A stretch of 64,000 nucleotides of DNA. Source: Sabulicella rubraurantiaca. Its GTDB lineage: Bacteria > Pseudomonadota > Alphaproteobacteria > Acetobacterales > Acetobacteraceae. A program made the position numbers and the translations under genes. Shown here piece after piece: positions 26,227 to 37,811 of this stretch. Location: NCBI RefSeq assembly GCF_017355885.1, contig NZ_JAFEUU010000003.1, positions 124,001 to 188,000 of the forward strand. Reading direction: 5' to 3'. Numbering within the stretch: position 1 is the stretch's first letter; each line of letters opens with the position of its first letter. The notes under the pieces were generated by a model. It was not told where the DNA came from. It ran no database searches and saw only the letters and a list, made by a program, of their open reading frames with translations.

Positions 26227-26230
<4 letters not shown>
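25866..26230 (-). pseudogene. Broken NTF2-like/SnoaL-type gene
   Basis: Minus-strand reading from about 26230 gives a clear SnoaL-like chain (TTPCEVVERWVERFNAADPGG, then FAELYHEDAVNHQ, EDIRAMFRREFAAAEMVCLVEAIH). At about 26015 it needs a one-base frame change to continue as GEVVARERRDPLGLRGCGFF, CITFQRGY. It then meets a TAA where a Trp is usual, and the rest reads GKLSFLRMHGLPIA up to TAG (25866-25868). Its 5' end runs into the chvI stop without a clear start. So it carries a frameshift, a premature stop and a doubtful start. This is the only content of the stretch between the secreted-protein gene and chvI. Confidence 0.7.
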
Positions 26231-26928
<698 letters not shown>

Positions 26929-27058
26929 CGGCGAAAATCCGGTTGGCATCTGCAAGGAATATGGCAGGCAATTGTGGCAGGGAGAGGCCAAGAGGTGAAC
27001 GCATCATGGCAGAGGGAGCTGCCTTGACCCCCGATCGAGCCGGCGGGACACAGGACCC

Positions 27059-27766
27059 ATGACCGAGGACGATGGCTTCGCCGCTCGCCGCCTGATCCGC
27101 GCCGCCCGCTCCGCCACCCTGGCGACGGAGGCGGAAGGCCAGCCCTTCGCCTCGCTGGTCACCCCGGCCACGGCGCCGGACGGGTCGGTCCTGCTCTGGC
27201 TCTCCTCCCTCTCCGAGCACACGCGGCAGCTTCGCCGCAACGGGCGCTGCGCCCTGCTCTTCACCGGGGCGGCGGGGGGGCCAAACCCGCAAACCGCGCC
27301 GCGCGTGACCGTGACCGGCTTGGCCGAGGTGATCGAGGATCCCGCGCTGAAATCGCGCTGGCTGGCCTGCCACCCCTATGCCGCGCTCTATGCCGATTTC
27401 GCCGATTTCGCGCTCTGGCGGGTCCAGCCGGGCGGGGCGCTGCTGGTGGGCGGCTTCGCCCGCGCCCGGCGCCTTTCCGCCGCCGAACTCGCGCCGCCAG
27501 CCGCCGAATCGTTGCTCGCCGCCGAGTCGGACATTCTGGGACACGTCAATGCTGACCATGTCGATGCCGTGATGGCCATCGCCGCCGCCTTGGGCGGGGG
27601 GGCGGGGGAGTGGCGCTTGGTCACCGTGGATGCCGATGGCTGTGACCTCGCTTGTGAGGAGAAACCGGCCTTGCGCCTTGCTTTCCGCGCGCCCGTGACC
27701 ACGCCTTCGGCAGTGCGGGATGAACTTGTCTGGGCCGCGCGGGAAGCGCGGGCCAAGAGAGGATAA
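27059..27766 (+). CDS. HugZ/HutZ-like heme-utilisation or pyridoxamine-oxidase-fold protein
   Basis: 235 residues. N-terminal split-barrel flavin/heme-binding fold: ARRLIRAARSATLATEAEGQPFASLVTPATAPDGSVLLWLSSLSEHTRQLRRN. C-terminal DUF2470-like part with DILGHVNADHVDAVMAIAAALGG, whose HxNxDHxD pattern is shared by HugZ-type heme oxygenases. It could degrade heme for iron or bind it. Divergent from chvI with 130 bases between. No heme transporter genes nearby. Confidence 0.82.
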   Translation: MTEDDGFAARRLIRAARSATLATEAEGQPFASLVTPATAPDGSVLLWLSSLSEHTRQLRRNGRCALLFTGAAGGPNPQTAPRVTVTGLAEVIEDPALKSRWLACHPYAALYADFADFALWRVQPGGALLVGGFARARRLSAAELAPPAAESLLAAESDILGHVNADHVDAVMAIAAALGGGAGEWRLVTVDADGCDLACEEKPALRLAFRAPVTTPSAVRDELVWAAREARAKRG

Positions 27767-27924
27767 CCCAGAGGGAACCCATCGGTTTCCTTTGCTGCGC
27801 CTGCGTTGTCAGGTCATTGACCGCAGGTCCGGCGCGGCCCTATTTCCGCCAAAGCCTTGCTCCATCAGCGCCCGGCCGGGAACTGAATCCGGGTCACGGC
27901 GCTCGAGCCATTTGGGAACATCGC

Positions 27925-29514
<1,590 letters not shown>

Positions 29515-29533
29515 GGCGGCCTTTCCTCGCCAT

Positions 29534-30178
29534 TCATGCGGCGGGGGGCAACACCTTGTCGCGGTAGTTGCAAAAGCGGATCGCCGGGCAGCGCCAGCAT
29601 TCGGGCTGGCGCGCCTTGCACACGTGCCGCCCGTGCAGGATCAGCCAGTGATGCGCGTCCCGCAGCAGGCCGGGCGGGCAGCGCTTCACCAGCGCATCCT
29701 CCACCTCGCGCGGGTTGCGCCCGGGGGCGAGGCCGGTGCGGTTGCCCAGGCGGAAGATGTGCGTGTCCACCGCCATGGTTTCCTCGCCGAACATCACGTT
29801 CAGCACCACGTTGGCGGTCTTGCGCCCGACGCCCGGCAGAGCCTCCAGCCCTTCCCGCGTGCGCGGGACCTCGCCGCCGTGTCGCTCGACCAGCAGCGCC
29901 GCCAGCGCGGCAAGGTTGCGCGCCTTGGCCTGCCATAGCCCGAGGCGGCGGATCAGCGGTCCGATCCCCTCGGCCCCCAGCGCCGCCATGGAGGTGGGGT
30001 CCGGCGCCGCCTCGAACAGGGCGGGCGTCACCTTGTTCACCATGGCATCCGTGCTTTGCGCCGAGAGCACGACGGCGCAGAGCAGGGTGAAGGCGTCGGT
30101 GTAGATCAGCTCCGTCTGCGGCGTGGGGTTGGCCGCGGCCAGGGCATGGAGGAAAGCGGCGGCTTGGTCGCGCGACAT
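29534..30178 (-). CDS. nth: Endonuclease III
   Basis: 214 residues from ATG 30178 (the usual about 211). Helix-hairpin-helix LEALPGVGRKTANVVLNVMFG with the catalytic Lys, followed by the catalytic Asp in VDTHIFRLGNR, and a 4Fe-4S loop C-x6-C-x2-C-x5-C (CKARQPECWRCPAIRFC) at the C-terminus. It removes oxidised pyrimidines and nicks the strand in base-excision repair. Longer in-frame extensions upstream lack support. Confidence 0.95.
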   Translation of the reverse strand: MSRDQAAAFLHALAAANPTPQTELIYTDAFTLLCAVVLSAQSTDAMVNKVTPALFEAAPDPTSMAALGAEGIGPLIRRLGLWQAKARNLAALAALLVERHGGEVPRTREGLEALPGVGRKTANVVLNVMFGEETMAVDTHIFRLGNRTGLAPGRNPREVEDALVKRCPPGLLRDAHHWLILHGRHVCKARQPECWRCPAIRFCNYRDKVLPPAA

Positions 30179-30266
30179 CAGCCGTGCGCGGCGCGGGGCG
30201 CGGGCGGTGCCGTGAAGCGGCGTCTTAGGGGTTTTCTCCACGCGGAGCGTTCTATCTGATAGGGGG

Positions 30267-30755
30267 ATGCCGCACAGCCCCGCCCTGTTCGAGGCCCGCT
30301 CCGCGCCCCTGCTCAGCATGGATCAGAGCGGGTTCCGGGTCGTGGCCGGGCTGCTGCTCCTCGGCTTCACCTTCGGCGGCACGGTCTGCACCCTGATGGG
30401 CGCCTGGCCGGTGACGATCTTCGCCGGGGTCGAGGTGGTGCTGGTCATCCTGCTCCTCGCCATCTACCGGCTCCGCGCCGGCAATTCGGCCGAACTGGTG
30501 ATGCTCACCGAAGGGCGGCTCCTGGTGCGGCGGCGTGAGGGAAGGCGGCTGGTGGAGGTTGAGTTCGACCCGTTCTGGGCCCGGCTGGGCTGGGACGGGG
30601 AGGGCAGGCTGGTGGTGCGGCACCGCGCCCGGCATGTGGAGATCGGACGCTTCCTGCCACCGGAGGAGAAGCGCGCCCTGGAAGCCGGTCTGGGCGACGC
30701 GCTGCGCCGCTACCGCGAGCCGGTCTTCGACAACCCGCAGCTGCGGGAGGGGTGA
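30267..30755 (+). CDS. DUF2244 membrane protein
   Basis: 162 residues. Two close membrane helices (about 25-42 and 48-67, GFRVVAGLLLLGFTFGGTVC and GVEVVLVILLLAIYRL), then a soluble beta domain (LTEGRLLVRRREGRRLVEVEFDPFWARLGW and a C-terminal IGRFLPPEEKRALEAGLGDAL helix), as in the DUF2244 family of alphaproteobacteria. Function unknown. Divergent from nth with 88 bases between. Confidence 0.85.
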   Translation: MPHSPALFEARSAPLLSMDQSGFRVVAGLLLLGFTFGGTVCTLMGAWPVTIFAGVEVVLVILLLAIYRLRAGNSAELVMLTEGRLLVRRREGRRLVEVEFDPFWARLGWDGEGRLVVRHRARHVEIGRFLPPEEKRALEAGLGDALRRYREPVFDNPQLREG

Positions 30756-30812
30756 GGCGCCGCGGCTACGCGGTGCTGCCGAGCAGAAGCCGCGCCTGGA
30801 CGGGAATGAAAG

Positions 30813-32003
30813 CTATTCCGCCGCCGCCAGGGCGCGGCGCTGCCGCCCGCGCTCCTGCCACAGCGCCATGGCCACAGCGAGGCCCATGCAGACGGCGGCG
30901 CCCGTGAAGACGGAAAGCGGCTGGCCGTGGTCCAGCATCCAACCCCAGGCGGGCGGCCCGGCCACGCCACCGATGTTGAATCCCGTGCTGACCACCCCGA
31001 ATACCGCCCCGGCCTGGCCCGGCGGCGCGGCGGCGCGCACCAGCATGTCGCGCGAGGGCATGATGATGCCGGACAGGAAGCCGGACAGCCCCATCACCAG
31101 CAGCAGCGGCACCAAACCCATGGGCACCAACCCGGCGAAGAGGATCAGCGCCCCCGCCGCGCCGAAGCCGCCCGCCGCCACCAGCCCATGCCGCCGCGTG
31201 CGATCCGCCACCCAGCCCCCGGCCAGCACGCCCACCGCGCTCATCGCCAGCCAGGCGGTCAAGGCCATGTTGCCCGACACGAGCGACAGCCCATGCGCCT
31301 GGTTCCAGGCCGAGACGGAGAAGCCCTGCACCGCGCCGAACGACATCGAGATCATCACGAAGAACCCCGTCATGGCGATGACGGTGGGGGACAGGATGCG
31401 CGGCTTCACCCCGCCTGCATGGACGGCGCGGGGCCGGATGCGTTCGCCCGCCGCATCGCGCAGCAGGGGCAGGGCGAAGAGCGGGCCGAGCAGCCCGACC
31501 GCCACCAGCGCGCCCCCGGCGCCGAACAGCCAGGCGGCACCCAGCATGAAGGCCGGCGCCATTGCGCTGCCCAGGTAGCCGGCAAATGTATGCAGGGAGA
31601 AAGCGCGGCCCACATGCACCTCCTTCATCGAGGTGCCGAGGATGGCGTAATCGGCCGGGTGGTAGACGCTGTTGGCGAGGCCGGCGAGCACGGCGGCCAC
31701 CAGCAGCCCGGCATAGCTGCCCATGATCCCCGCCAGCACGAAGGCGAGGCCGCCGAGCATCAACCCGCCCACCAGCGCCCGGCGTGGACCGAACCGGTCC
31801 ACCCAGAACCCGATCGGCGCCTGGGTAACGGCGGAAACGACGTTGAACAGCGTCAGCGCCAGCCCAAGCTCGACAAAGCCGACGCCAAAGGAATCGCGCA
31901 GCAACGGAAACAGCGGCGGCAGCGCCAGGATGTGGACGTGGCTGACGAAATGCGCACCGGACACGCTGGCGAGGACACGGCGTTCCTCCGCGGCGAAGCT
32001 CAT
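30813..32003 (-). CDS. Major facilitator superfamily transporter
   Basis: 396 residues with twelve predicted helices in two halves. The loop-2/3 motif reads [16 protein letters not shown] (motif A) and a second one [15 protein letters not shown]. The N-terminus is short ([27 protein letters not shown]); this His-rich first helix is typical of a subgroup related to fosmidomycin-resistance-type exporters. Substrate unknown. Lies between DUF2244 and polA, with 100 bases before polA's stop. Confidence 0.85.
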   Translation of the reverse strand: MSFAAEERRVLASVSGAHFVSHVHILALPPLFPLLRDSFGVGFVELGLALTLFNVVSAVTQAPIGFWVDRFGPRRALVGGLMLGGLAFVLAGIMGSYAGLLVAAVLAGLANSVYHPADYAILGTSMKEVHVGRAFSLHTFAGYLGSAMAPAFMLGAAWLFGAGGALVAVGLLGPLFALPLLRDAAGERIRPRAVHAGGVKPRILSPTVIAMTGFFVMISMSFGAVQGFSVSAWNQAHGLSLVSGNMALTAWLAMSAVGVLAGGWVADRTRRHGLVAAGGFGAAGALILFAGLVPMGLVPLLLVMGLSGFLSGIIMPSRDMLVRAAAPPGQAGAVFGVVSTGFNIGGVAGPPAWGWMLDHGQPLSVFTGAAVCMGLAVAMALWQERGRQRRALAAAE

Positions 32004-32103
32004 GGACCTGCTGTTCCTGGACTGGCGTTGCGCTCACCATGCCAGGGAACGCGCCACCTGCCCATCCGGCCGGGCGGGTGGCACCCCTGCTTTCACGGGG
32101 AGT

Positions 32104-34905
32104 TCAGTGCGCCTCCGCCCAGTTCCGCCCGGTGCCGATCTCGACCAGAAGCGGCACGCGCAACGAGGCGACGCCTTCCATCACCTCGCGTAGCAGGGCG
32201 CCGGTCGCCTCGGCTTCCGCCTCGGGCACTTCCAGCACCAGCTCGTCATGCACCTGCAGCAGCATGCGGCCACGCAGCCCGGCATCGGCAAGGGCGCGGG
32301 GAACGCGCACCATCGCGCGCTTGATCACCTCCGCCGCGCCGCCCTGGAAGGGGGCGTTGATCGCCTGGCGCTCGGCGCCGGCGCGGAAGGCGGGGTTCTT
32401 GTCGTCGATGTTGCGGATCCACAGCCGCCGCCCGAAGGGGGAGCAGACGAACTTGTTGGTCCGCGCCTCATCCTTGATGCGCTCCATCGCCGCCAGGATG
32501 CCGGGGTAGCGAGCGAAATAGGCGTCGATCACCCCCTTCGCCTCGCCGGTCGGGATGCCGAGCCTCGCGGCGAGGCCGAAGGCGCTCATCCCGTAGATGA
32601 TGCCGAAGTTCAGCGTCTTGGCGCGGCGCCGCGCCTCGCGGTCCACGGCGTCGAGCGGCAGGCCGAAAATGTCGGCGGCGGTGCGGGCGTGGATGTCCTC
32701 GCCGCGCTGGAACGCCTCCATCAGGGACGGCACCTCGGCCAGATGGGCGAGGAGGCGCAGCTCGATCTGGCTGTAGTCGGCCGCAAGCAGCAGGTGCCCC
32801 GGCTCCGCCACAAAGGCCCGACGCAGCCTCGCCCCTTCCTCCGTGCGGATGGGGATGTTCTGCAGGTTCGGCTCGGTGGAGGACAGGCGGCCCGTCGAGG
32901 TGATGGCCATGGAGAAATCCGTGTGGACGCGGCCATCCGCGGCGATCTGCGCGGTCAGCCCGTCCACGTAGGTGGATTTCAGCTTGGCGATCTGCCGCCA
33001 TTCCAGCACGGCGCGCGGCAGGGCATGGCCTTGCGCCGCCAGGTCCTCCAGCACCTGGGCGTCGGTCGAGTAGGCGCCGGTCTTGCCCTTGCGACCGCCC
33101 TTCAGCCCCATCTCGTCGAACAGGATCTCGCCGAGCTGCTTGGGCGAGCCGACGGAGAAGGGGCGCCCGGCCAGCTCGTGGATGCGGGCCTCGATCACCA
33201 CGAGGCGCTCGCTGAAATCCTGGCCGATGCGCTCCAGCTCCTCGCGGTCCACGCGGATGCCGTCCTGCTCCATCGCCATCAGCACGGGCACCATGCGCCG
33301 CTCGATCCTCTCGTAGAGGGCGAGGGATTTCTCGGGCAGGAGGCGCGGCTTCAGCATGCGCCACAGGCGCAGCGTCACGTCCGCATCCTCCGCGCCGTAA
33401 TGCGTGGCGCGGTCGAGCGGCACTTCGGCGAAGGGAATGCGGGCGCGGCCCGTCCCCGTCACCTCGTTGAAGGTGACGCAGGTATGGCCGAGATGCTCCA
33501 GCGCCAGCTCATCCATGCCATGCCCGTGCCGCCCGGCATCCAGCGCGTAGGAAATGAGCATCACGTCGTCGAAGGGCGTGACGCGCAGCCCGCCATTCTC
33601 CGGCCGCGCCAGCACCTCCAGGTCGTATTTCGCGTTGAGCAGCAGCTTGAGGACCGTCGGGTCCTCCAGCACCGGGCGCAGCGCGGTGACGGCATCCTCC
33701 AGCGGGATCTGCGGCGGCACCGGCTCCAGCATGTCGCGGCCGCGATGGCGCAGCGGCACGTAGCAGGCGCGGCCCGGCGCGGTGGCGAGGCAGATGCCGA
33801 CGAGATTCGCGTTGAGCGCATCCAGGCTGTCCGTCTCGGTGTCCACGGCCAGGATGCCCGCCTCGCGCGCCTCGCGGATCACCGTGTTCAGCGCATCCAG
33901 GTCCTGGATCGTCGTATAGGGGCCGAAGGGCGCGGCCGCCGGGTCCACCACCACCGGCTTCGCGGGGGCGGCGGTGCGGAAATCCTGCTTGCCCTCGGCC
34001 GCGTTGCCGAGGCCGGTGCGCGCGAGGATGGAGCGGAAATTATTCTCTTCCAGGAAGGCGCGCAGCCGGGCGGGCTCGGGCGGCTTGGCCTTCAGCGCCT
34101 CCACCGGCTCCGGAAGGGGGGCGTTCTCGTCCAGCTGGACGAGGCGGCGGCTGATCCGCGCCTGCTCCAGATTGGCGAGCAGCGTCTCGCGCCGCTTGGG
34201 CTGCTTGATCTCGCCCGCGCGTGCCAGCAGCGTTTCCAGATCGCCATATTCGGTGATGAGCTGGGCGGCGGTCTTCACGCCGATGCCTGGCACGCCGGGC
34301 ACGTTGTCCGTCGAGTCGCCGGCCAGGGCCTGCACCTCCACCACCTTGGCAGGCGGCACGCCGAACTTCTCCAGCACCTGCGCCTCGCCGATCTCGGTGC
34401 GCTTGATCGGCTCCAGCATCACCACGCCTGGGCGGATCAGCTGCATCAGATCCTTGTCGGAGGAGACGATGGTGACGCGCCCGCCGGTCTTCTCCGTGAA
34501 CTCGCGCGCATAGGCGGCGATCAGGTCGTCGGCCTCGAAGCCCGGCTGCTCGACGCAGGAGACGCCGAAGGCGGCGGTCGCCTCGCGGATCAGCGCGAAT
34601 TGCGGCACCAGCTCCGGGTCGGGCGGCGGGCGATGCGCCTTGTATTCGGGGAAGATCTCGGCGCGGAAGGTCTTGCGCGCGTGGTCGAACACGACGGCGA
34701 GGTGCGTCGCCGTGTGCTCGCGCAGGAAGCGCTCCAGCATCTGCGAGAAGCCGAACACCGCATTGACCTGCGTGCCGTCCGGGCGCGTCACCGGCGGCAG
34801 GGCGTGATAGGCCCGGAAGATGTAGCCCGAGCCGTCCACCAGGATCAGGTGCGGCTGCGCGGCTTCCGCCTCCGGGGCGGCGGCCGCCTCAGTGGTGGTC
34901 GTCAT
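32104..34905 (-). CDS. polA: DNA polymerase I
   Basis: 933 residues in three domains. 5' nuclease (about 20-310): LILVDGSGYIFRAYHALPP and IVSSDKDLMQL. 3'-5' exonuclease (about 330-520) with ILAVDTETDSLDALNANLVGICLA, so both metal Asp/Glu are kept. Polymerase (about 540-933): LLAADYSQIELRLLAHLAEVP, the O-helix RRRAKTLNFGIIYGMSAFGLA and the QVHDELVLEVP motif C. It fills gaps and removes RNA primers. Its start overlaps the end of the zinc-finger gene by 17 bases. Confidence 0.97.
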   Translation of the reverse strand: MTTTTEAAAAPEAEAAQPHLILVDGSGYIFRAYHALPPVTRPDGTQVNAVFGFSQMLERFLREHTATHLAVVFDHARKTFRAEIFPEYKAHRPPPDPELVPQFALIREATAAFGVSCVEQPGFEADDLIAAYAREFTEKTGGRVTIVSSDKDLMQLIRPGVVMLEPIKRTEIGEAQVLEKFGVPPAKVVEVQALAGDSTDNVPGVPGIGVKTAAQLITEYGDLETLLARAGEIKQPKRRETLLANLEQARISRRLVQLDENAPLPEPVEALKAKPPEPARLRAFLEENNFRSILARTGLGNAAEGKQDFRTAAPAKPVVVDPAAAPFGPYTTIQDLDALNTVIREAREAGILAVDTETDSLDALNANLVGICLATAPGRACYVPLRHRGRDMLEPVPPQIPLEDAVTALRPVLEDPTVLKLLLNAKYDLEVLARPENGGLRVTPFDDVMLISYALDAGRHGHGMDELALEHLGHTCVTFNEVTGTGRARIPFAEVPLDRATHYGAEDADVTLRLWRMLKPRLLPEKSLALYERIERRMVPVLMAMEQDGIRVDREELERIGQDFSERLVVIEARIHELAGRPFSVGSPKQLGEILFDEMGLKGGRKGKTGAYSTDAQVLEDLAAQGHALPRAVLEWRQIAKLKSTYVDGLTAQIAADGRVHTDFSMAITSTGRLSSTEPNLQNIPIRTEEGARLRRAFVAEPGHLLLAADYSQIELRLLAHLAEVPSLMEAFQRGEDIHARTAADIFGLPLDAVDREARRRAKTLNFGIIYGMSAFGLAARLGIPTGEAKGVIDAYFARYPGILAAMERIKDEARTNKFVCSPFGRRLWIRNIDDKNPAFRAGAERQAINAPFQGGAAEVIKRAMVRVPRALADAGLRGRMLLQVHDELVLEVPEAEAEATGALLREVMEGVASLRVPLLVEIGTGRNWAEAH

Positions 34906-35152
34906 GCCCCGCGCCCTCGGCCAGGCGGAAGGTGCGCGAGCAGTAGGGGCAGACCACTTCCCCGTTCTCGATCCGCAGCGCCACGCGTGGATGGCCGAGC
35001 GTCCCGCCGCCGCCGTCGCACATCGGCGTGCGGGTGGAAACGATCTGGACCTCCTCCGGCGTCACGCCGGGGGTGAAACGGGGGGCGTAGCCGGTCATCT
35101 TGTCGCGCATGGGCGGGAGAACATCCGGAATGTGATGGGGTTTGGCCACCAT
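34889..35152 (-). CDS. Small zinc-finger domain protein (NDUFS6-like)
   Basis: 87 residues. MCDGGGGTLGHPRVALRIENGEVVCPYCSRTF matches the zinc-finger CHCC domain shared with mitochondrial complex I subunit NDUFS6: ligands are the Cys in MCDGGG, the His in LGHP and CPYC. In alphaproteobacteria it is a usually short conserved gene of unclear role. GGAGGGGGG precedes the ATG. The stop lies inside the polA start region, coupling the two genes. Confidence 0.85.
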   Translation of the reverse strand: MVAKPHHIPDVLPPMRDKMTGYAPRFTPGVTPEEVQIVSTRTPMCDGGGGTLGHPRVALRIENGEVVCPYCSRTFRLAEGAGHDDHH

Positions 35153-35222
35153 ACCCCCCTCCGCCGTCCGGAAACATCCCCAGGTGTGCGCGGCGCGCAG
35201 CCGCCTTATCCTAGGGAGCCAA

Positions 35223-36287
35223 ATGCCCGCCCGACTTCCCCTCCTCGCACTGCTGCCCGCCCTGGCGGGATGCGCGCCGCTGACCGTGCCGGCCGGCCCC
35301 GCGGTGCGCGAGGCGGCGATCGAGGCCCCTTTCTCCGGCCCGGCCCTGCCCTGGATGCCGCGCCCGGCCTATGCGCTTGCGCCCTCACCGCCTGCGCCCA
35401 GGCCCTCCGGCCCGGCGCCGGAGGCGGCGCTGGTCATGGCGGACGGGACGCAGCTTCCCCTACGCGCTTGGCGCCCGGACGGGCCGCTGCGCTTCGTGGT
35501 GCTGGGCCTGCACGGGCTCGCCGATCATGGCGGCAACTTCCTGGCCGATAGCGGTCCGCTGCTCGCGCGCGGCGGGGCGCTGGTCTACGCCTATGACCAG
35601 CGCGGCTTCGGCTGGACGACGAGCCGCGGCATCTGGCCGGGCGCCGCCACGCTGGCCGAGGACGCGCGCACCGTCGCCCGCCTCCTCGCCGCGCGGCATC
35701 CCGGCGTCCCGTTGTTCCTGCTCGGCGAAAGCATGGGCGCGGCCGTCTCCATCCTGGCCGACCCGCCGGAGGCGGCGGGGCTGCTCCTCGCCGCCCCCGC
35801 CATCTGGTCGCGGCGCGACATGTCGTCCCTGGTCCGCGGCACGCTCGCCGTCGCCTCACGCCTCGTCCCCGCCGTGGCAGGCGGGGCCTCGTTCGGGGGC
35901 ATCATGCCCTCCGACAACCGGGAGGCGATGCTGCGCATGGCGCGCGACCCGCTGGTGCTGCGCGAGGTGCGGGTGGACATGGCCAAGGGGCTGGTGGACC
36001 TGATGGACGAGGCGGTGGCGGCCCTGCCGCATTGCTGCGGGGACAAGCACACCCTCTTCCTGCTCGGGGCACGGGACGGGGTCGTGCCCACCCATGTCTC
36101 GCACCGGGTGTTGCGGCGCCTCGACGCGCCGCGCGTCGCCCACTACCCCGATGGCTGGCACCTGCTGCTGCGCGACCGGGGGCGCGAGCGGGTGGTGGCC
36201 GACCTCCTCGCCTTCATGGCCGACCCCGCTTCCCGCCTGCCCGCCGAGGCGGTGGGGGCGCGCTGGCTGGCAGGGCCGGAGCCGTGA
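35223..36287 (+). CDS. Lipoprotein alpha/beta hydrolase (monoacylglycerol-lipase-like)
   Basis: 354 residues from ATG 35223. Lipoprotein signal ending LAGC (lipobox) gives a lipid anchor. The hydrolase core has VLGLHGLADHGGNF, VYAYDQRGFGWT and FLLGESMGAAVS (nucleophile Ser in GESMG), then LGARDGVVPTHVS (Asp) and YPDGWHLLLRD (His), the serine hydrolase triad of the monoglyceride-lipase family. Acts at the periplasmic membrane face. The stop overlaps the GTG of the deacetylase gene. Confidence 0.85.
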   Translation: MPARLPLLALLPALAGCAPLTVPAGPAVREAAIEAPFSGPALPWMPRPAYALAPSPPAPRPSGPAPEAALVMADGTQLPLRAWRPDGPLRFVVLGLHGLADHGGNFLADSGPLLARGGALVYAYDQRGFGWTTSRGIWPGAATLAEDARTVARLLAARHPGVPLFLLGESMGAAVSILADPPEAAGLLLAAPAIWSRRDMSSLVRGTLAVASRLVPAVAGGASFGGIMPSDNREAMLRMARDPLVLREVRVDMAKGLVDLMDEAVAALPHCCGDKHTLFLLGARDGVVPTHVSHRVLRRLDAPRVAHYPDGWHLLLRDRGRERVVADLLAFMADPASRLPAEAVGARWLAGPEP

Positions 36288-37132
36288 CGCCGCGGGAGCG
36301 CCTGCGCGATTGGTCGCCCGCGCCGCTGCCGCGCGCCTCCCTCTGGTGGCATTGCGCGGCGCTGGGCGGGGTCGCCGCCATGCCCGCCCTCTGGGCCGAG
36401 GCGCTGGGCACGGTGGCGCTGAACCATCTCATCCTCGGCTGCGCGATGCACCCGCGCGCCGCGCTTCTCGGTCCCAATCTGCGCCGCCTGCCCGAACCGG
36501 CCGCCGGCGTGGCGCTGACCTTCGATGACGGGCCCGACCCGGAGGTGACGCCCCGCGTGCTGGACCTGCTGGACCGGTACGGGGCGCGCGCCACCTTCTT
36601 CTGCATCGGCCGCCGCGCCGCCCGGAATGGCCCCCTGCTGCGAGAGGCGCTGCGGCGCGGCCACGCGGTGGAGAACCATTCCCACCGGCATTCCCCTGCC
36701 TTCGCCGCGCGCGGCCCCCTCTGGCTGTGGCGGGAGGTGACGGAGGCGCAGGCCGCCATCGCCGATGCCACGGGCGTCGCGCCGCGCTTCTTCCGCGCGC
36801 CGATGGGGCTGCGCTCCCCGCTGCTGGACCCGGTGCTGGCGGCGGCGGGGCTGTCCCTCGTTTCCTGGACGCGGCGCGGCCACGACGCGCTATGGCGCGA
36901 CCCGCGCCGTGCCCTTCGCCGCCTGGCGGGCGGCCTGACCCCCGGCGACATCCTGCTGATGCATGACGGCAACGCGGCACGGCAGCGCTGCGGCACCCCG
37001 GTGGTGCTGGAGGTGCTGCCCGGATTGCTGGACGCGATGGCCCGCGCGGGGCTCAGCGCCGCCGCCTTGCCCGCCGCAGCAGCAGCACCGGAAGCCGCGG
37101 CACCATCCCCAGCACAAGCCGCGCATGCATGA
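36284..37132 (+). CDS. Polysaccharide deacetylase (NodB-type)
   Basis: 282 residues from GTG 36284 (GTGA overlap). After a hydrophobic N-terminus comes the NodB core: VALTFDDGPDPEVTPRVLDLLDRYGARATFF (motif 1, metal Asp pair), HAVENHSHRHSP (motif 2, His ligands), FFRAPMG (motif 3), SWTRRGHDA and LLMHDG. It removes N- or O-acetyl groups from a glycan or related substrate. It lies next to a glycosyltransferase on the other strand that overlaps its 3' end by 80 bases. Confidence 0.88.
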   Translation: MTPRERLRDWSPAPLPRASLWWHCAALGGVAAMPALWAEALGTVALNHLILGCAMHPRAALLGPNLRRLPEPAAGVALTFDDGPDPEVTPRVLDLLDRYGARATFFCIGRRAARNGPLLREALRRGHAVENHSHRHSPAFAARGPLWLWREVTEAQAAIADATGVAPRFFRAPMGLRSPLLDPVLAAAGLSLVSWTRRGHDALWRDPRRALRRLAGGLTPGDILLMHDGNAARQRCGTPVVLEVLPGLLDAMARAGLSAAALPAAAAAPEAAAPSPAQAAHA

Positions 37133-37811
37133 AGGTGAGCAGCGCGTTGTCCCGTCCGTAGCGGAAATGCGAAACGCCGCCCTCCGTGGCGGCGAGGTAG
37201 CGCACGGGGGCGGGCAGGTTCACGGCCGGCACCCCTGCCCAGGCGAGGCGCACCGCCGCCTCGGGGTCGAAGTCGAAGCGGCGCATCCAGGGATTGCGCT
37301 CCATCACCGCCAACAGCTTCGCGATAGGATAGACGCGGAAGCCGAACAGGGAATCCGCCACCGCGCCCAGGGTCTCCAGCCGCGTCCAGGCATTGGACAC
37401 GCGCCGTCCCTTCACCCGCAGCGCCGGCGCCTCCGCCCCGAAGACCGGCACGCCGAGGATCATCGCCTCCGGCGCCTGGGCTGAGGCTTCCATGAAGGCG
37501 GCGATGTGGCCGGCGGGGTGCTGCCCGTCGGAATCCATGGTGAGGGCGTGGGTGAAACCCGCCTTCGCCGCTTCGCGCAGCCCATGCTGCACCGCTGCGC
37601 CCTTGCCGCTGTTGCGCGGCAGGCGAAGCACGCGCAGCCCGGGATCCGTCCGCGCCATCTCCTCCACCGGGGCCTCGCTGCCGTCGGTGGAGCCATCCAC
37701 CACCACCCAGACCGGCGCCCAGGCCGCCCGCGCCTCCCGCACCGTCGCGGCGAGGTGCGGGCCGGAATTGTAGCTCGGGATCAGGACGAGGCGATGCGGG
37801 TCGGGCGTCAC
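37053..37811 (-). CDS. Family 2 glycosyltransferase, likely aryl-polyene-associated
   Basis: 252 residues from GTG 37811 (VTPDPHRLVLIPSYNSG). GT2 fold: LIPSYN, VVVDGSTDGS, GKGAAVQHGL and the DXD-like MDSDGQHP. No membrane helices of a polymerase type, so it is probably a single-sugar transferase like those in polyene clusters. The last 80 bases overlap the deacetylase gene in the opposite direction. Overlaps the following acyltransferase by four bases. Membership of the pathway is inference. Confidence 0.85.
   Translation of the reverse strand: MTPDPHRLVLIPSYNSGPHLAATVREARAAWAPVWVVVDGSTDGSEAPVEEMARTDPGLRVLRLPRNSGKGAAVQHGLREAAKAGFTHALTMDSDGQHPAGHIAAFMEASAQAPEAMILGVPVFGAEAPALRVKGRRVSNAWTRLETLGAVADSLFGFRVYPIAKLLAVMERNPWMRRFDFDPEAAVRLAWAGVPAVNLPAPVRYLAATEGGVSHFRYGRDNALLTFMHARLVLGMVPRLPVLLLRRARRRR

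Noticed and set aside
32248-35076. 942-codon plus-strand frame opposite polA
   Set aside because: Same reason: antisense to a clear gene with low-complexity composition rich in His/Arg/Gln.
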